NCBI GenBank assembly: GCA_014155875.1
Contig: JACEFZ010006318.1
Span: 155,001 to 219,000 of the forward strand
Source of the DNA: Cepaea nemoralis
Lineage: Eukaryota; Mollusca; Gastropoda; Stylommatophora; Helicidae
Length of the DNA: 64,000 bases
Direction: 5' to 3'
The notes beneath the pieces were generated by a model. It saw nothing but the letters and a program-made list of their open reading frames with translations, searched no databases and was not told the origin of the DNA. Positions within the stretch are counted from its first letter, which is position 1. Each line of letters opens with the position of its first letter. The translations under genes were made by a program, and so were the position numbers. Positions 50,090 to 61,800 of the stretch are shown here, in pieces.

Positions 50090-52560
50090 ATACACTTCAC
50101 CCATACTGGGATAATTGACACCTGCTCAAGGGATGGGGCGGCCACTACAAAATCCCCCCCCCCCCCCACTCCTGAATTCCCGGAACATCTGGTACCTACC
50201 CCCACTAGAATGATGTCACAGAGCGGGGGAGATGGCGGTTGGAGACAACCCCAGGAGATTGTGTAAAGCCTGTCATGTAGGTGGGTAATTACAAAATTAC
50301 CCCATGCTCTCCAATTCCCGGATCCTAGGTACCAACCCCCACCAGGATGACATCAATGTTAGCGCCAAAGGGCTAAACTAATGAGCTATCTCATTGGTGC
50401 GGGCAGTGGAATTTACATTAACATAAATTATATTGATGGGAGGAAATCAGGAAACGTCGGTGGAATATTCAACTGTTTGGATGCATTTGGCCGGAATGTT
50501 TTGTCAGGAAAGGAGGTGTGACCCAGTCCAGGAGATGTGGTGTAGATTGTTTTATTCTTGACGAAATTGGTAAGTTGGAAATAATAGGGAAGAAACTTAG
50601 ACTAGTCAACAGAATGGGAAAAAAGGGGGGGGGGGGGATCTGAATTTAAAACAGAGATTTCTTTGTGAAGATCTGGAGTAATCCTCGAAAGATGTAGGTG
50701 ACTTTTGACTTAGAGAATATCTTACTTTGTTTAGCTTATGTACATCTTGAGGGATGACCTCCACATTTACACAGAGTCTCCATGGGTAGCTCATGACGAC
50801 TGGGAGAGCTGCTATCAGGATTCTTGTTCTGAACTATAATTTATAATCTCTTTAGGGGTGATATTTTTTTAAAGATATCCCTTGTGATTTCTTTATGGAT
50901 ATTTTTCAGAACTATCCGTTATGATCTCTTGATAAATATTACAAGGAGAACAGGTTTATTTATGTATGCATTAATGTCTGGGGTGGTTAATAATGATTTG
51001 CTCTATAAATATAAATATTTGACATTCATATGATGTAATGTTATGCACTCAATTATCACGGAGAAGAGAGACAATGCCAAGACTATGACATGGTATCACC
51101 CCTGCTGGTAGCCACCAGATATTCTTGGCGCTAGAACCTTGAACACACGAGAATGATCCACCTGCACAGCGCAGGAGTGAGGGAGACATATTTTGTCAAA
51201 ATACGAGAAGGCATACATCAGATAATGATGTATGAAGAAGAGTCACATCCACATGTTGGAGGATTATAACCAACCGGGTCAGGTCTGGCTAGCCCGCCCC
51301 TATGTATTCCTTCACCCTCCCCTCTCTCTATTTTGTTGTTGTTTGATTTTGTTTCCCCCACTGTTTATATGAGTATGGCTTGGCACATATTTCTACAGCG
51401 AATGGTCTTCTTTTTTTGGGGCTGAAAGTGGGGTATATTCATGAAAGTCGAAGCATGTCATCAGGAGGGTCTATGTCCTCAATGCAGGATGAGGAGGTTG
51501 TCTTTCTACTGTTGGAAGCGCAAAACTCCATTAATCAGCATTGACCTATCCAATGTAAAAAACAACCCCAGCATGGTAAAATCAGGGAAGACCTTACTAT
51601 TATCCACCAACTTGGTATGGCCAACAACCACAGGGTCCTGCCCACAGTAGTATTTTTATTTCAGAGACTCCTATCGAGAAATTGATATTTTAAACACTGG
51701 TTTTTTTAGCCATGGATATTTCTGGGATGGTTAGGATTAACAACATGGACATTTTAACTTCAGTGTTTTGGTCATAGACAATTTTATAAATAATTTAACG
51801 AATTATGGACTTTGATTAATGTGGTGTTTGGAAAGACTTTATAGTCTTATTTATGGACATTACCTATTATTTCCGGTGTGAATTCAAAAAGAACAGTTAA
51901 ATTAATTAACCATTCTGTCCCACGCCGGAACATTTTAACTGCTAATACAGATAATTAGTATTCTTATTATGTGTTTTTATTGGAGGATTAATCTTTTGAG
52001 TTGTGTATTTCAACATATCACTCAAACATACACACATGCACTCAAACATACACACATGCTCTCTTCCTCCATGTTATCCCATTATAATGTTATAAGATAG
52101 AACCAAGAGTTGTTTATTTACTTGTTAATTTGTGTTTAAGTTTTATGTGTGTTCACATTGATAATATTCATCAAGTGACATCATCACTATTGAGCAGAAT
52201 GTGGCAAGATAATCACACATACTTTCAGTGTGCCAAGAGTGAGCGTCATCCTCTCTGAAGTTTGATAGCTTTCTTGTGCTCTACTGGCCCTCTGTTAGGA
52301 AACCTTACCTTATGATCTGTCTCCACCTCTAGGGAGTCTTATTGAGCCATCTCAGGTTTTCTCATAACAGTTGGCTATTAGGATTCTTCTCCCATTTTCT
52401 TTCACTTTCCATATGAGCATGGCCTTGAATGAGGATTGCCAGGGCATACTCAGAGAACCACGTCACAGGGTGACAAATGTTCCACCTTCTCCACACCACG
52501 TTGTTATGCAGTCATGTCATATTTATAGGTCTCTTGTGACATCAAACATAGGAAAATAAC
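50090..52560. other. Unassigned DNA with homopolymers
   Basis: Poly-C at about 50153-50168, a poly-G run at about 50625-50637, and a diverged ~130-bp direct repeat (acctacccccactagaatga at 50190, accaacccccaccaggatga at 50331). No gene supported; 51441-51650 opens a short frame without recognisable domain. Confidence 0.4.
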
Positions 52561-53310
52561 TGACAACACGTGAGCAAGACTCAAGAGAGCATAGTCATTG
52601 ATAGCAATGGCAGAGAAAATAAGTGCGTGGTACAGCTTGAAGATGTGCCCAAGTGGGAGGAAATGGATGCACACAGGGTAAAAATAGAATCAAGTACACA
52701 CAACACTTGGCAGAGAATACAGTAGTGGTGCAATGGGAGAGCAGAGTTGGAAATAAGGCAATTGACAGATGATATATAGTTGGGGAAACTGATTTAACAG
52801 AATATACCAATGGATCAGTGCAGCGAGAATTGAGATCGGAATAGGGCTAAATGGCAAAATAGAGGATAAGATGATCGCAGGGCAGAGTGGAACATATTCA
52901 AACAACAACCAGCATGAGAATGGAAATGGAGGCACTCACTGCTGCTTTGAGATGGCTTTCTGAGATCTTATTCAGTTTGACATTATAATTGACTATCAGC
53001 ACATACTCAAGGAAGGTTCAATCAGGATATTTCTGACATTAATGGTCGACACACAGAGTCACCATACCATGAATTAGCACTATTATCCAGGCCATGTTGG
53101 TGTACATAGACATGAAAGGGCTAATTGGCTGGCCTTCAGTGGGAGCACTAAGGTCCCAAATGATCACGTTACACATAATATCACACATCAATGGCTACAT
53201 GCGGTTTAGGCTGATGAAACCAGGAATCCATGATCATGTTACACATAGTATCATACATCAATGGCTACATGCAACTTAGGCTGATGAAACCAGAAATCTA
53301 ATCTGAAACT
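52560..53310 (+). mobile_element. LINE RNase H remnant
   Basis: Plus strand: EYTNGSVQREL (YTDGS-type first catalytic box, Asp changed to Asn), MEALTAALRWLSEIL, and YPGHVGVHRHERANWLA (the GHxGxxxNExAD-type box). Stops throughout. A 73-bp tandem duplication follows at about 53160-53300. Confidence 0.78.
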
Positions 53311-53399
53311 AGCAAGGATCATGTTAGAGGAAGAAGCCTAGGTGTGTGTAACCTATAACCCACTGGAACTTTATTTATATTCATCTTTGCAAGGAGGCA

Positions 53400-54620
53400 G
53401 AGCATATATGAGAATGTCCCTAGGGTAATGTTGTTGGTGTTTGATAGACCTTTCTGACAAAATGGGTAAAAAGTCAGATGTGTAAGCTGAAAAGTGCAAA
53501 TATTGGAGCTGCCCTTCAAACAGACAATCCGAACATTGTCCTGCACCAGAAAAATGAAAGAAAAAGAAAACATTACTGTACACAATGATAAATAAATTCA
53601 CACCTTATGAAATAATTTTAGTGTTATAATACATGTTTATTGATAATCCAAGCAACACACAGCTCTTTGATATCAGTATAAACACAATAATTATCAAAAA
53701 AGAAAAATTTGTCCTGTAGCAGTTTGCTATGCCGGTCTCTCTGGCTGTGGGGTTACAACACTTTTTCTCTGTAATCCCGTTTATCACGCAGTCTCGTAGC
53801 GGAGCGAGAGCTGAGGCGGTTCGACCCCCGCTCGTGACTTGCGGGATACTGAGCCGGCCGCTCAGAAAGCAATGGCAAACTACTGAGCGTAATCTTGCCA
53901 AGAGATCAACATACAGCTGAAAGATGCTGGTGTTGACAGCTAAGTCCTGTAAAGGATATGCTAAAAAAAAAAAGCAGTTTGCTACTATGGGTCTGTGATG
54001 TGATATGTCCATCACATTTTGTAGGCCTGGATACATGGAGGAATAGGTGGCCAGCCTTTTCCCAACATAACAGGATATTAGCCCAGGCACTGTACCCTTG
54101 CCCAACCGTTCTGATGACAACATCAGCGCAGGTCCTTTATAAGCTTTGCTGACATGTTCACTAACATGATTGTAGTTTGTTAGAAACTATTGTCCACAGA
54201 CAAGCTGCAGCATTTCCAACATGAATTTAAACAAGAAAAACATACTTTTGGTAATATCAATGACATATAATATTATCACAACACAGAGGAATTCAGGATC
54301 TGCGGGTGATTCACACACAAATTGCTGAAGAATGTGCTGTCACCGACTGAACAATGTACACATGTTTTAAAACAAAAACATGCTTGCATCATAAAACATT
54401 TGTCATAAGTATACATAAGGTGCGGAATGTGGCCTTAGCTAAGGATAAAATAACATCCAACAACAGTAGTATCAGTAGTTCTCAAATTTGGGTAATGAAC
54501 CACCAACTGTGGGAACAGAGAAATGAAATATACACAGACATGGGATAATAAAATATTATTAAAAGTAAGTACAGTGTTCGGGCACAGTTGGGATATAGTG
54601 ATAATAAAACATATTTACAT
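53400..54620. other. 3' flank of ACP7 copy B, paralogous to 4.8-5.6 kb
   Basis: Matches the copy A flank in order, interrupted by the SINE at 53730-53972, which the copy A flank lacks. Unlike copy A, a minus frame here reads HFSAYTSDFLPILSERS, but it is not conserved between copies. Confidence 0.55.
53730..53972 (+). mobile_element. SINE family 1, complete, 12-bp target duplication
   Basis: 243 bp flanked by agcagtttgcta at 53718-53729 and 53973-53984, with B-box-like ggttcgacccc and an 11-12 base A-tail. Confidence 0.92.
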
Positions 54621-54639
54621 GACTTAAAGGCAAACTGGT

Positions 54640-55150
54640 GATTAGGTGTAAGGCCCATATATATTTTCGATGACAAAATGGCCCTCCAGCCCCCCTTTAA
54701 CTTGCCAGTGACATCTCTGGTGCTCATTTTACCCGGCAAGGTCAATCCCAAAACTGTATAGTTGAGGCCAGAACTCTGGACTACTGTGTCACCAGTCCAT
54801 GCACTATCCACTGAGCTACCCCAGGCAAGAAGGGAAAATAAACCAGGCAGATACACATGAACATAAAGGTAAAATACAGGTGGTTCCACAGCTGATGCTG
54901 CTGATGGGGCATCAAGTCTTAGGCCATAACATATTCTAGGCCATGACATACGAGGTCGGGGGTAGCCAGATTCCTTTCTCGTTTCCTTTCCTTCCCAAGA
55001 AAGTCTGAAAAATGTAAGGTGCCCATTTTTATAAGGCTGGGTCAACCTTAGAACTGCACTGGTATGGAAAAAGAATTCAGTCTCTGCTGGAGAGGCCCTT
55101 GACCACGTCTTTACAGGCAAGTCCATTAACCACTATGGCATGGCCACTTC
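54640..55150 (-). mobile_element. tRNA-like SINE remnants, two in tandem
   Basis: Minus strand shows gggtagctcagtggatagtg (54770-54830) and ccatgccatagtggttaatg (55100-55145), both A-box-like, each followed by a body with cctttcc and ctggtg pieces. Weakly defined. Confidence 0.5.
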
Positions 55151-55214
55151 CAGATGAAAATTAACTAGATGTCAAATACAATGTGTACCTGAAGCACAGT
55201 TACAAACATAAATA

Positions 55215-55275
55215 ATAATCATCATCATCAAGTGCCATGCCGGCTGGTGTAGGCGTTCATGACTTTCCACAGAAA
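55215..55275 (-). mobile_element. LINE 3' end, left part (interrupted)
   Basis: atcatcatcatcaagtgcca to ggcgttcatgactttccaca, the antisense of the RAMNAYASRQGT end, continuing at 55599-55745 after the foldback insertion. Confidence 0.72.
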
Positions 55276-55586
55276 TTTGAATAATGAAGACACAAACCAT
55301 ATATAGTATGATCTATTGCCTGGCACATTTCGCTGCATCTCGTCAGGTACTCACTGCAGATGTCATATAACATAGAATAAAATAATTAGATTCATCGTTC
55401 ACACGTAGAGTAAAATAATTAGATTCATCGTTCTTGAACGATGAATCTAATTATTTTACTCTGCATTGTGTGACATCTGCAGGAAGTACCTGACGAGATG
55501 CAGCGAAATGTGCCAGGCAATAAATCTTACTATATATGGTTTGTGTCTTCGTTATTCAAATTCACTACGGGAAAACATCGTTTTGA
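55276..55586. mobile_element. Foldback (long inverted repeat) element, 311 bp
   Basis: Arms of about 125-155 bp: the left runs from tttgaataatgaagacacaa through ttgcctggcacatttcgctg and gattcatcgttc; the right mirrors it from gaacgatgaatc to gtttgtgtcttcgttattca. The centre is cgttcttgaacg at 55429-55440. A 12-bp target duplication tttccacagaaa flanks it (55264-55275, 55587-55598). The left arm contains a duplicated 22-bp inner segment. Confidence 0.88.
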
Positions 55587-55598
55587 TTTCCACAGAAA

Positions 55599-55745
55599 GT
55601 TTTTAGTTTTCTGGATAAACTCTGCTGATGATATTCCTCCATGCTACCATCTCAATCCATCCAGTATAATTTCTCTTGGTCTGCCTCTCCCTCTCTTCCC
55701 TTCGATCTTTCCAATTGTCATAATGTTCTCCAATAAATATGTTTT
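55599..55745 (-). mobile_element. LINE 3' end, right part
   Basis: gatgatattcctccatgcta and the antisense Arg-rich block; paralogous to 5685-5870. Confidence 0.65.
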
Positions 55746-55799
55746 CTTTTACACTAGAGTCAGTATTTACCTTCTCTCTGAAAGCCCACAGAACACCCT

Positions 55800-56040
55800 T
55801 GCAAAAGGCGAAGTACTCATTTAGACCCCTTCCCGGCGAGGGTAATGTGAAACCAAATGAGTAGGTGGTGGATGGAGTTGGAGAGCAGCCTCAAATATGC
55901 TGTTGATTACAGTCTCAAGTTTCATGATAGTAGGCAGAGAGGATCTCTTTACAGAGACAATGGCTACTGACCAGTATGAACACTGCCATGAAGGAAAGCT
56001 GCATCAAACGAACTTATTTTCAGATGCCTAACACCGCATG
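55800..56040 (+). mobile_element. Fragment of the LINE 5' leader seen at 16915-17384
   Basis: ggtggtggatggagttggag, agtaggcagagaggatctct and gagacaatggctactgacca match the inner region of the internally deleted element on its minus strand. Confidence 0.6.
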
Positions 56041-56059
56041 TCTGAGACAGACATTATCA

Positions 56060-56745
56060 CCAATGCCACAGGGCAAGGACTATAAGAAGGATCAATGTCA
56101 TTATCACCTATCTGAATGTTTTATGTATCCCTAGAAGTCAACTTCAGGTTTCATATATCACTACAAGTCACCTGACTGTCTCTGTGTAGCATGTTCAGTC
56201 AAAAGATCTGAACTACACATGTGGGATACAAGCAGTCGTTTGTGTATTCCGTTAGAGACAACAATTACATACCACTAAAAACTGCAGATATCTTACAACA
56301 AAATAAAATAAAAAAAAAAACAGACATGCTTTTTACTTCAAGCAAAACATAGACATTTAGTTCTGTACTTTAACAATCCATTGCACCATTATCAACATTT
56401 TCATTATGTCATTCTTTAATCGTCCAACAAAATAATACAGGACCGAGGCAATTTTTTTTCTCTTCCAAATTTTTAATTGGTATTATGACCTTTTATCCAT
56501 ATTACGTCTGCAAACATAAACAAGTGTGACCATTTTTTGTTGTTGTCTCACCGCCATTCATTCATAGAAAATAAAAACAAATGATCCAACACCCAAGGCC
56601 GGATCAACTCCAGAGTTGTAATGGTTGGCAAAATCCAAGCATATCACAATATGGGATTAAACCCCAGACTACCGTGTAGGAAACAAGTGCATTAACCACT
56701 TTGTTACGAAGCTCAAAGAAGGATATGCATGCTAACTGTCCATGT
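56060..56745. other. Mostly unassigned; one tRNA-like SINE head
   Basis: On the minus strand about 56640-56715 reads gtaacaaagtggttaatgca with a B-box-like ggggtttaatccc. The rest is AT-rich without signature. Confidence 0.45.
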
Positions 56746-57735
56746 AGTACACCGAATGTATACATCCCTGAGCCAGCTTATCATGTGCCCTGCTCTTTGT
56801 GTACATCTCTGAGATAGCCTAGCTTTTTATGTGCCCTTCCAACTGTACATATCACAGATCTTAGCTTCTCATTTTACACATTCCTGAGCCAACCTCTCAT
56901 GTGTCATTCTCATTTTACACATTCCTCAGCCAACTACTTGTTATTTTCATTTTACACATTCCTGAGCCAACCTCTCTTGTGTCATTCTCATTTTACACAT
57001 GCCTAAGCCACCCTCTCTTGTGTTGTTTTCATTGCATACATTCCTGAGCCAACTATCATGTATCATTCTCACTGTATACATTACTGAGCCAAGCTTCATA
57101 TGTTCTCATTGTATACATTCCTGAGCCAACCTCTTATGTGTAATTCTCAATGTTTACATTCCTGAATCAAACGTCATATGTTGTTCTCATTGCATACATT
57201 TCTAAGCCAACCTTCATATGCTGTTCTCATTGTATATATTACCAAGCCAACCTTCGTGTGTATTTCTCTTCATACACATTCTTGAGCAAAACTCTCACTA
57301 TTTAGATTCCTGAGTCAAACTCTCATGTGTCATTCTCATTGTATACATTGTATAACCTTCATATGTTGTTCTCATTGCATACATTCCTGAGTCAATCTTC
57401 ATATACTGTTCTCATTGTATACATTACCAAGCCAACCTTCGTGTGTATTTCTCTTTATACACATTCCTGAGCAAAACTCTCAATGTTTACATTCCTCAGC
57501 CAAACTCTCATGTGCCCTTCCTGAGTTACCCTAGCTTTTCATGTACCCTTTCATTGTATACATAAGTGAGCCAGCCTCTCATGTTTTTCCCACTGTATGC
57601 ATTTCTGTAACTGCCTCTCATCTGATGTTCTCACTGTATACATTCTTGTGTCAGCCTCTCATCTTTTTTCTCACTGTATACATTCCAGAGCCAGCCTCAC
57701 ATGTGCTCTTCTCATTGTATGATTCCCGAGTTTTA
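56746..57735. repeat. Degenerate ~40-45-bp tandem repeat
   Basis: Repeating theme cattgtatacattcctgagccaac with ctctcatgtg, over 20 diverged units. Older than the homogeneous arrays elsewhere in the window. Confidence 0.82.
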
Positions 57736-57756
57736 TAAATTAAAATGTTAAAATAT

Positions 57757-57890
57757 ACAACATACAGAACAAACTATATTCATTGTATGTGTGAAAGAGG
57801 CACAACATACAGAACAAACTATATTCATTGTATGTGTGAAAGAGGCACAACATACAGAACAAACTATATTCATTGTATGTGTGAAAGAGG
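57757..57890. repeat. 45-bp tandem repeat, 3 identical copies
   Basis: Unit contains acaacatacagaacaaacta and gtgtgaaagaggc. The three copies are virtually identical. Confidence 0.93.
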
Positions 57891-58044
57891 AAAGGCAAAC
57901 CTTTAAAAAGAACAATGTCATATAGAAATGTTGGTGTGTCAGCCAAAAGGCTGCAAATATTGCAGCTTTGTTGTAAACATTCAACACAAAAACATACTTT
58001 TAAAACAAACCAAAAAGAATAAACTCACTCTTAAAATGCTGTCT

Positions 58045-58230
58045 GGCCTTTGCAGGACATCACAATCAACCCCAAGTTGGTTTTCTAGGAAATTTTACAT
58101 TCAGTAAATTGCCAGTTTTCTAAACAAGAAGTCAACTGTCCAGCCTCTGGAATGAATCCACTACTACATCATCAGCTCACTGGGAAGTTTAAGCACAAGC
58201 ATTTAAAACCCCACAGCCACGCTGACCTTC
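58045..58230 (-). mobile_element. SINE: family-2 head joined to family-1 tail
   Basis: Plus strand: cctttgcaggacatcacaat and ttacattcagtaaattgcca (tail and core), then atcatcagctcactgggaag and cagccacgctgacc, the reverse of the Leu/Ser-like head of family 2. Confidence 0.72.
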
Positions 58231-58477
58231 TAAAACTCATTCAAAGTTCTATATACCAAAGTATTGTCTGTAAACATGAGTCATCTTCCCAGGCCACGTG
58301 GTTGTATGCATGCTGGTTATATAAATATTTAATAGTGCAAGTGAGTGTAGCCATCTCTGAGGATGGCCTGAGCATAACACAGAAGCTGTGATGAGTGTTT
58401 AGTACTTTATAAAAAAAAGATATAGTGTTTGGGCAAGATGCCTTGCATGTATACATTTTGAGTGCATAAGTCTATCT

Positions 58478-58590
<113 letters not shown>

Positions 58591-58772
58591 CTGGTGATGA
58601 GCATTTGTTGTGATAGAACTACTTACAACATGTGAAAGATACTATATGTGACAACATGGTGAGGTCATAAATAAAATCTCAGCACAATGAAGTGCTGTCC
58701 CAGAACCAAATACTGATAATGTATGGTATGATATATATTAAATATACAATCTGTGATAAATACATTCTCTTC

Positions 58773-58850
58773 TTAAAGCATTTCCTTCAATTTGTTGTAA
58801 GGCCCATGCTTGTCCTTTATGAGTGTGAAACTGTCAATAATCTGGCCACC
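58773..58850 (-). CDS. ACP7-like: ACP7 copy B exon 11 (C-terminus and stop)
   Basis: 78 nt including TAA; GGQIIDSFTLIKDKHGPYN then KLKEML. Acceptor tttcag followed by ggtggc. Confidence 0.9.
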   Translation of the reverse strand, partial: GGQIIDSFTLIKDKHGPYNKLKEML

Positions 58851-61800
58851 CTGAAATTTAAAAGAACAAAAATGGAATATGCCTGAAGCTTTCAAAAAGA
58901 CCAGTAATAATAATCTTGTGATACTTGTCAATGCATATAACAAATGAATAAGTAAACAAGAGATTATAATCTGCAGATGATAATTATTTCGATGATGACA
59001 CATAAAATATGGTACAACTTTAGGGAATAACGTTTAGAATTATTTACTGAATATAATTATTTGTAAAGAATAGAAATAAAATGGTGCCACAGAATCCCCA
59101 ATGTAGAACCCATGGAGAGAACTATACAACTTTTAGTGAATCAGGTGGTGAGGAAATGTTGCTAGGATTAGATAGCACACAACTGAGAAAGCCAGCAAAA
59201 CTAGAAAATCCTTTCTCTAGAATCTTTAAGGCAAAAGGAATATATGGAGACAAAACACTAGAAAAAAAAAGAAGGAAATAAAGGCAGAGATGTGAAATAT
59301 GTAAGAGACGTGAAAAGAACTATAGCACATAGCAGGAGGACAGGAGGACCTGACAGGAGATGGTTGACAGCCTATGCTCCATTAGAGGATAAAACAGAAG
59401 AAGAAGTTAAGATAATAAGCAGATAGCATTTACATTGGCAGTATTATTTTTTGCCATTAAACAATCCTACAAGGCACATGTTTGGTGTTTATTAGGAAGG
59501 AAATGTATCAAAGAAGAACTCCGGATGTAGCTTAGAGATACACACCATGAGTATCTGCTATAATAAAAAAACAACAACATAGAAATATTGTGTAGTGTAT
59601 GTACGTTAGCAAATATATGATTTAACTATTATGTCCTTTAGCATACAAGGCAAGATAGGCTAAACAATTTTCTGGCCTGGCCTGTGAGTAGGTTAAATAC
59701 AAGGTAATAGCAACGAGAGAACAACAAAATGTCCGAATACATGATGAACATAATTGTTTCGTTTACAGGACGTAGCAGTCAACCTCAGCATTTTTTAGCT
59801 GCTTGTGATTCCGCATTTGCTTTTTTTTGTTTGCCAGTTTGCCATTGCTTTCTAAATGATCGGCACACATACCATTGTATGGAAACCAACGCAAGACGGT
59901 CTGCTTCCAAAACTGCCCACAGCTGTGTTTTTAAGGCGCTACGTGTGATTACTAATTGCATATGTAATCCCTTCACAACAGAGCCAGAACTTACAGGCCA
60001 GAGGATAAAGAAATTATCAAAGTAGAAAGGGGGAAAAAAAAAAACCAGGATGGTACATATGCCTGTAAATAGAATGTCAAATACAGAAAGGAGTCTAACA
60101 TGGAGTTATGAAAATACATCTTCAATGACACTTCTAAGTACCTTCATACTGTTAGTATTATCAGTGACTTTTGCCTGTTGGTATTTACCTTGTCATCTGA
60201 CACCTGCTCCACATACAAATGTGTTGTGTTGAAAAACGTCATACGTGTGTAGCCGTAGTCGCTGGAGCGAAAAGCTGACCACTCAGGTGGGTTTTTCTCA
60301 AAATATTCAACCCTTTCACTGCAGCCCTGAAAATAATGAACATCTCTGGAGTCATATAACACTGCATCACATGCTTTGTTTTAGTTCACAGAATATTAAC
60401 AATGGAGTTCCAATGGAGAGATATGTGAATGCTGGTCTGTGAAAGCAGATAAATTCATCATGGTCATGTGCCATGCCGATATGCATGGGCGGTCATGTTT
60501 CGCCATCTCACACGATCACCAGAATCGTGGATCAGTTCTGTATTGTCTTGACCATACCACATGGCCAAGCCATCCAGGTATTTACTTCTCTGCCTTCCCC
60601 TTGTTCCTTTCCCCTCAATCTTGCCAGTTGTTACCAAGTTCTCCAATTTATTTCTTCTCATAACGTGATAAAAAATTGTGACGCAGATAAATTAACTACA
60701 CATTAAAAATGTATAATATAAAAATTAACTTGCCGAAGTTGGACACACTGACCTATAAGGTGCATAACTAGATGTAATGCACTTCCCTCGGAAGAGAAAC
60801 AAAGAAGAAGAATATACACATGAAAACTATATAAATTGTGTTTAAAACTGTGTTTTTGATATGAACTGTTTCGCTTACTGTACAATGCCAATCCACTTGA
60901 AAGTCGTATTTTATATTTTTTCTATATATGCAGCCGATGTGATATACACTTATATTCACACAACAATTATTGACTAATGGATTAACACAGTGAGGTAATC
61001 AAATACACAAAGATCAATATTAAATGCTAACTTCATGTAAGTTAGCAGACACGTTAGCAAAGTTGATAGGGAACTGCAATGGTGATGTTATAAGCATGAT
61101 TGAACAAGGGTTCGACACCTGTGCTCATTGCTTGGTAAATGATGGAAAGACTGACTACCTATTCCTCTGTGCATTCTATAAAATGTGATGGCCCTATCAC
61201 ATCACAGAACCATAACAGGAAACTGCATCAGGTCAAAGTTAACAGAACATTTTATTCACATAAACTGAGGCAATAACAATGCATTATTAATGGGTTAGCA
61301 GTTGACATGTTTGAAGAAAGAGAAAACTGAATTACTTCAACTTACAGCAGATCCAGTAATTATATGAGTTATTCCACCAGGGTTCGTGTAAGGCTCATCA
61401 TAGCTCCCATTTAACACCTGCAGCCATGAAATATTTTATAATTAAATCCTTTTAAAAATAATACAAACATACCAACTGACTCAACAACAGAAACATGTAT
61501 CACTAAATGACACTGAACCAAACAAAGGGTGGTAGCCCATGCATTGTTGTATTAATAACGAGTACAACAAAACAAGCACATACACAACAGACCATAGTGT
61601 AGTTGTATGAGAGACATAGATTTGTAGAAATGTAAGTTATAGGAGAAAAACTTGTTTATATTTAATTCTGGTATATTAGTGTTATAATGTTAGATCTGTA
61701 TCTTCGATGGCTGAATGGCACATGAAGGATAATATAGCCAGCCATCTTAGCTTTCCCATGTAAAATTCTAGTACCTTTTTCACGAGGATGGGACAATCTC

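Noticed and set aside
51441..51650. Cys-containing ORF (CHQEGLCPQCRMRR) as a zinc-finger gene
   Set aside because: Too short, no continuation on either side and no consistent finger spacing.
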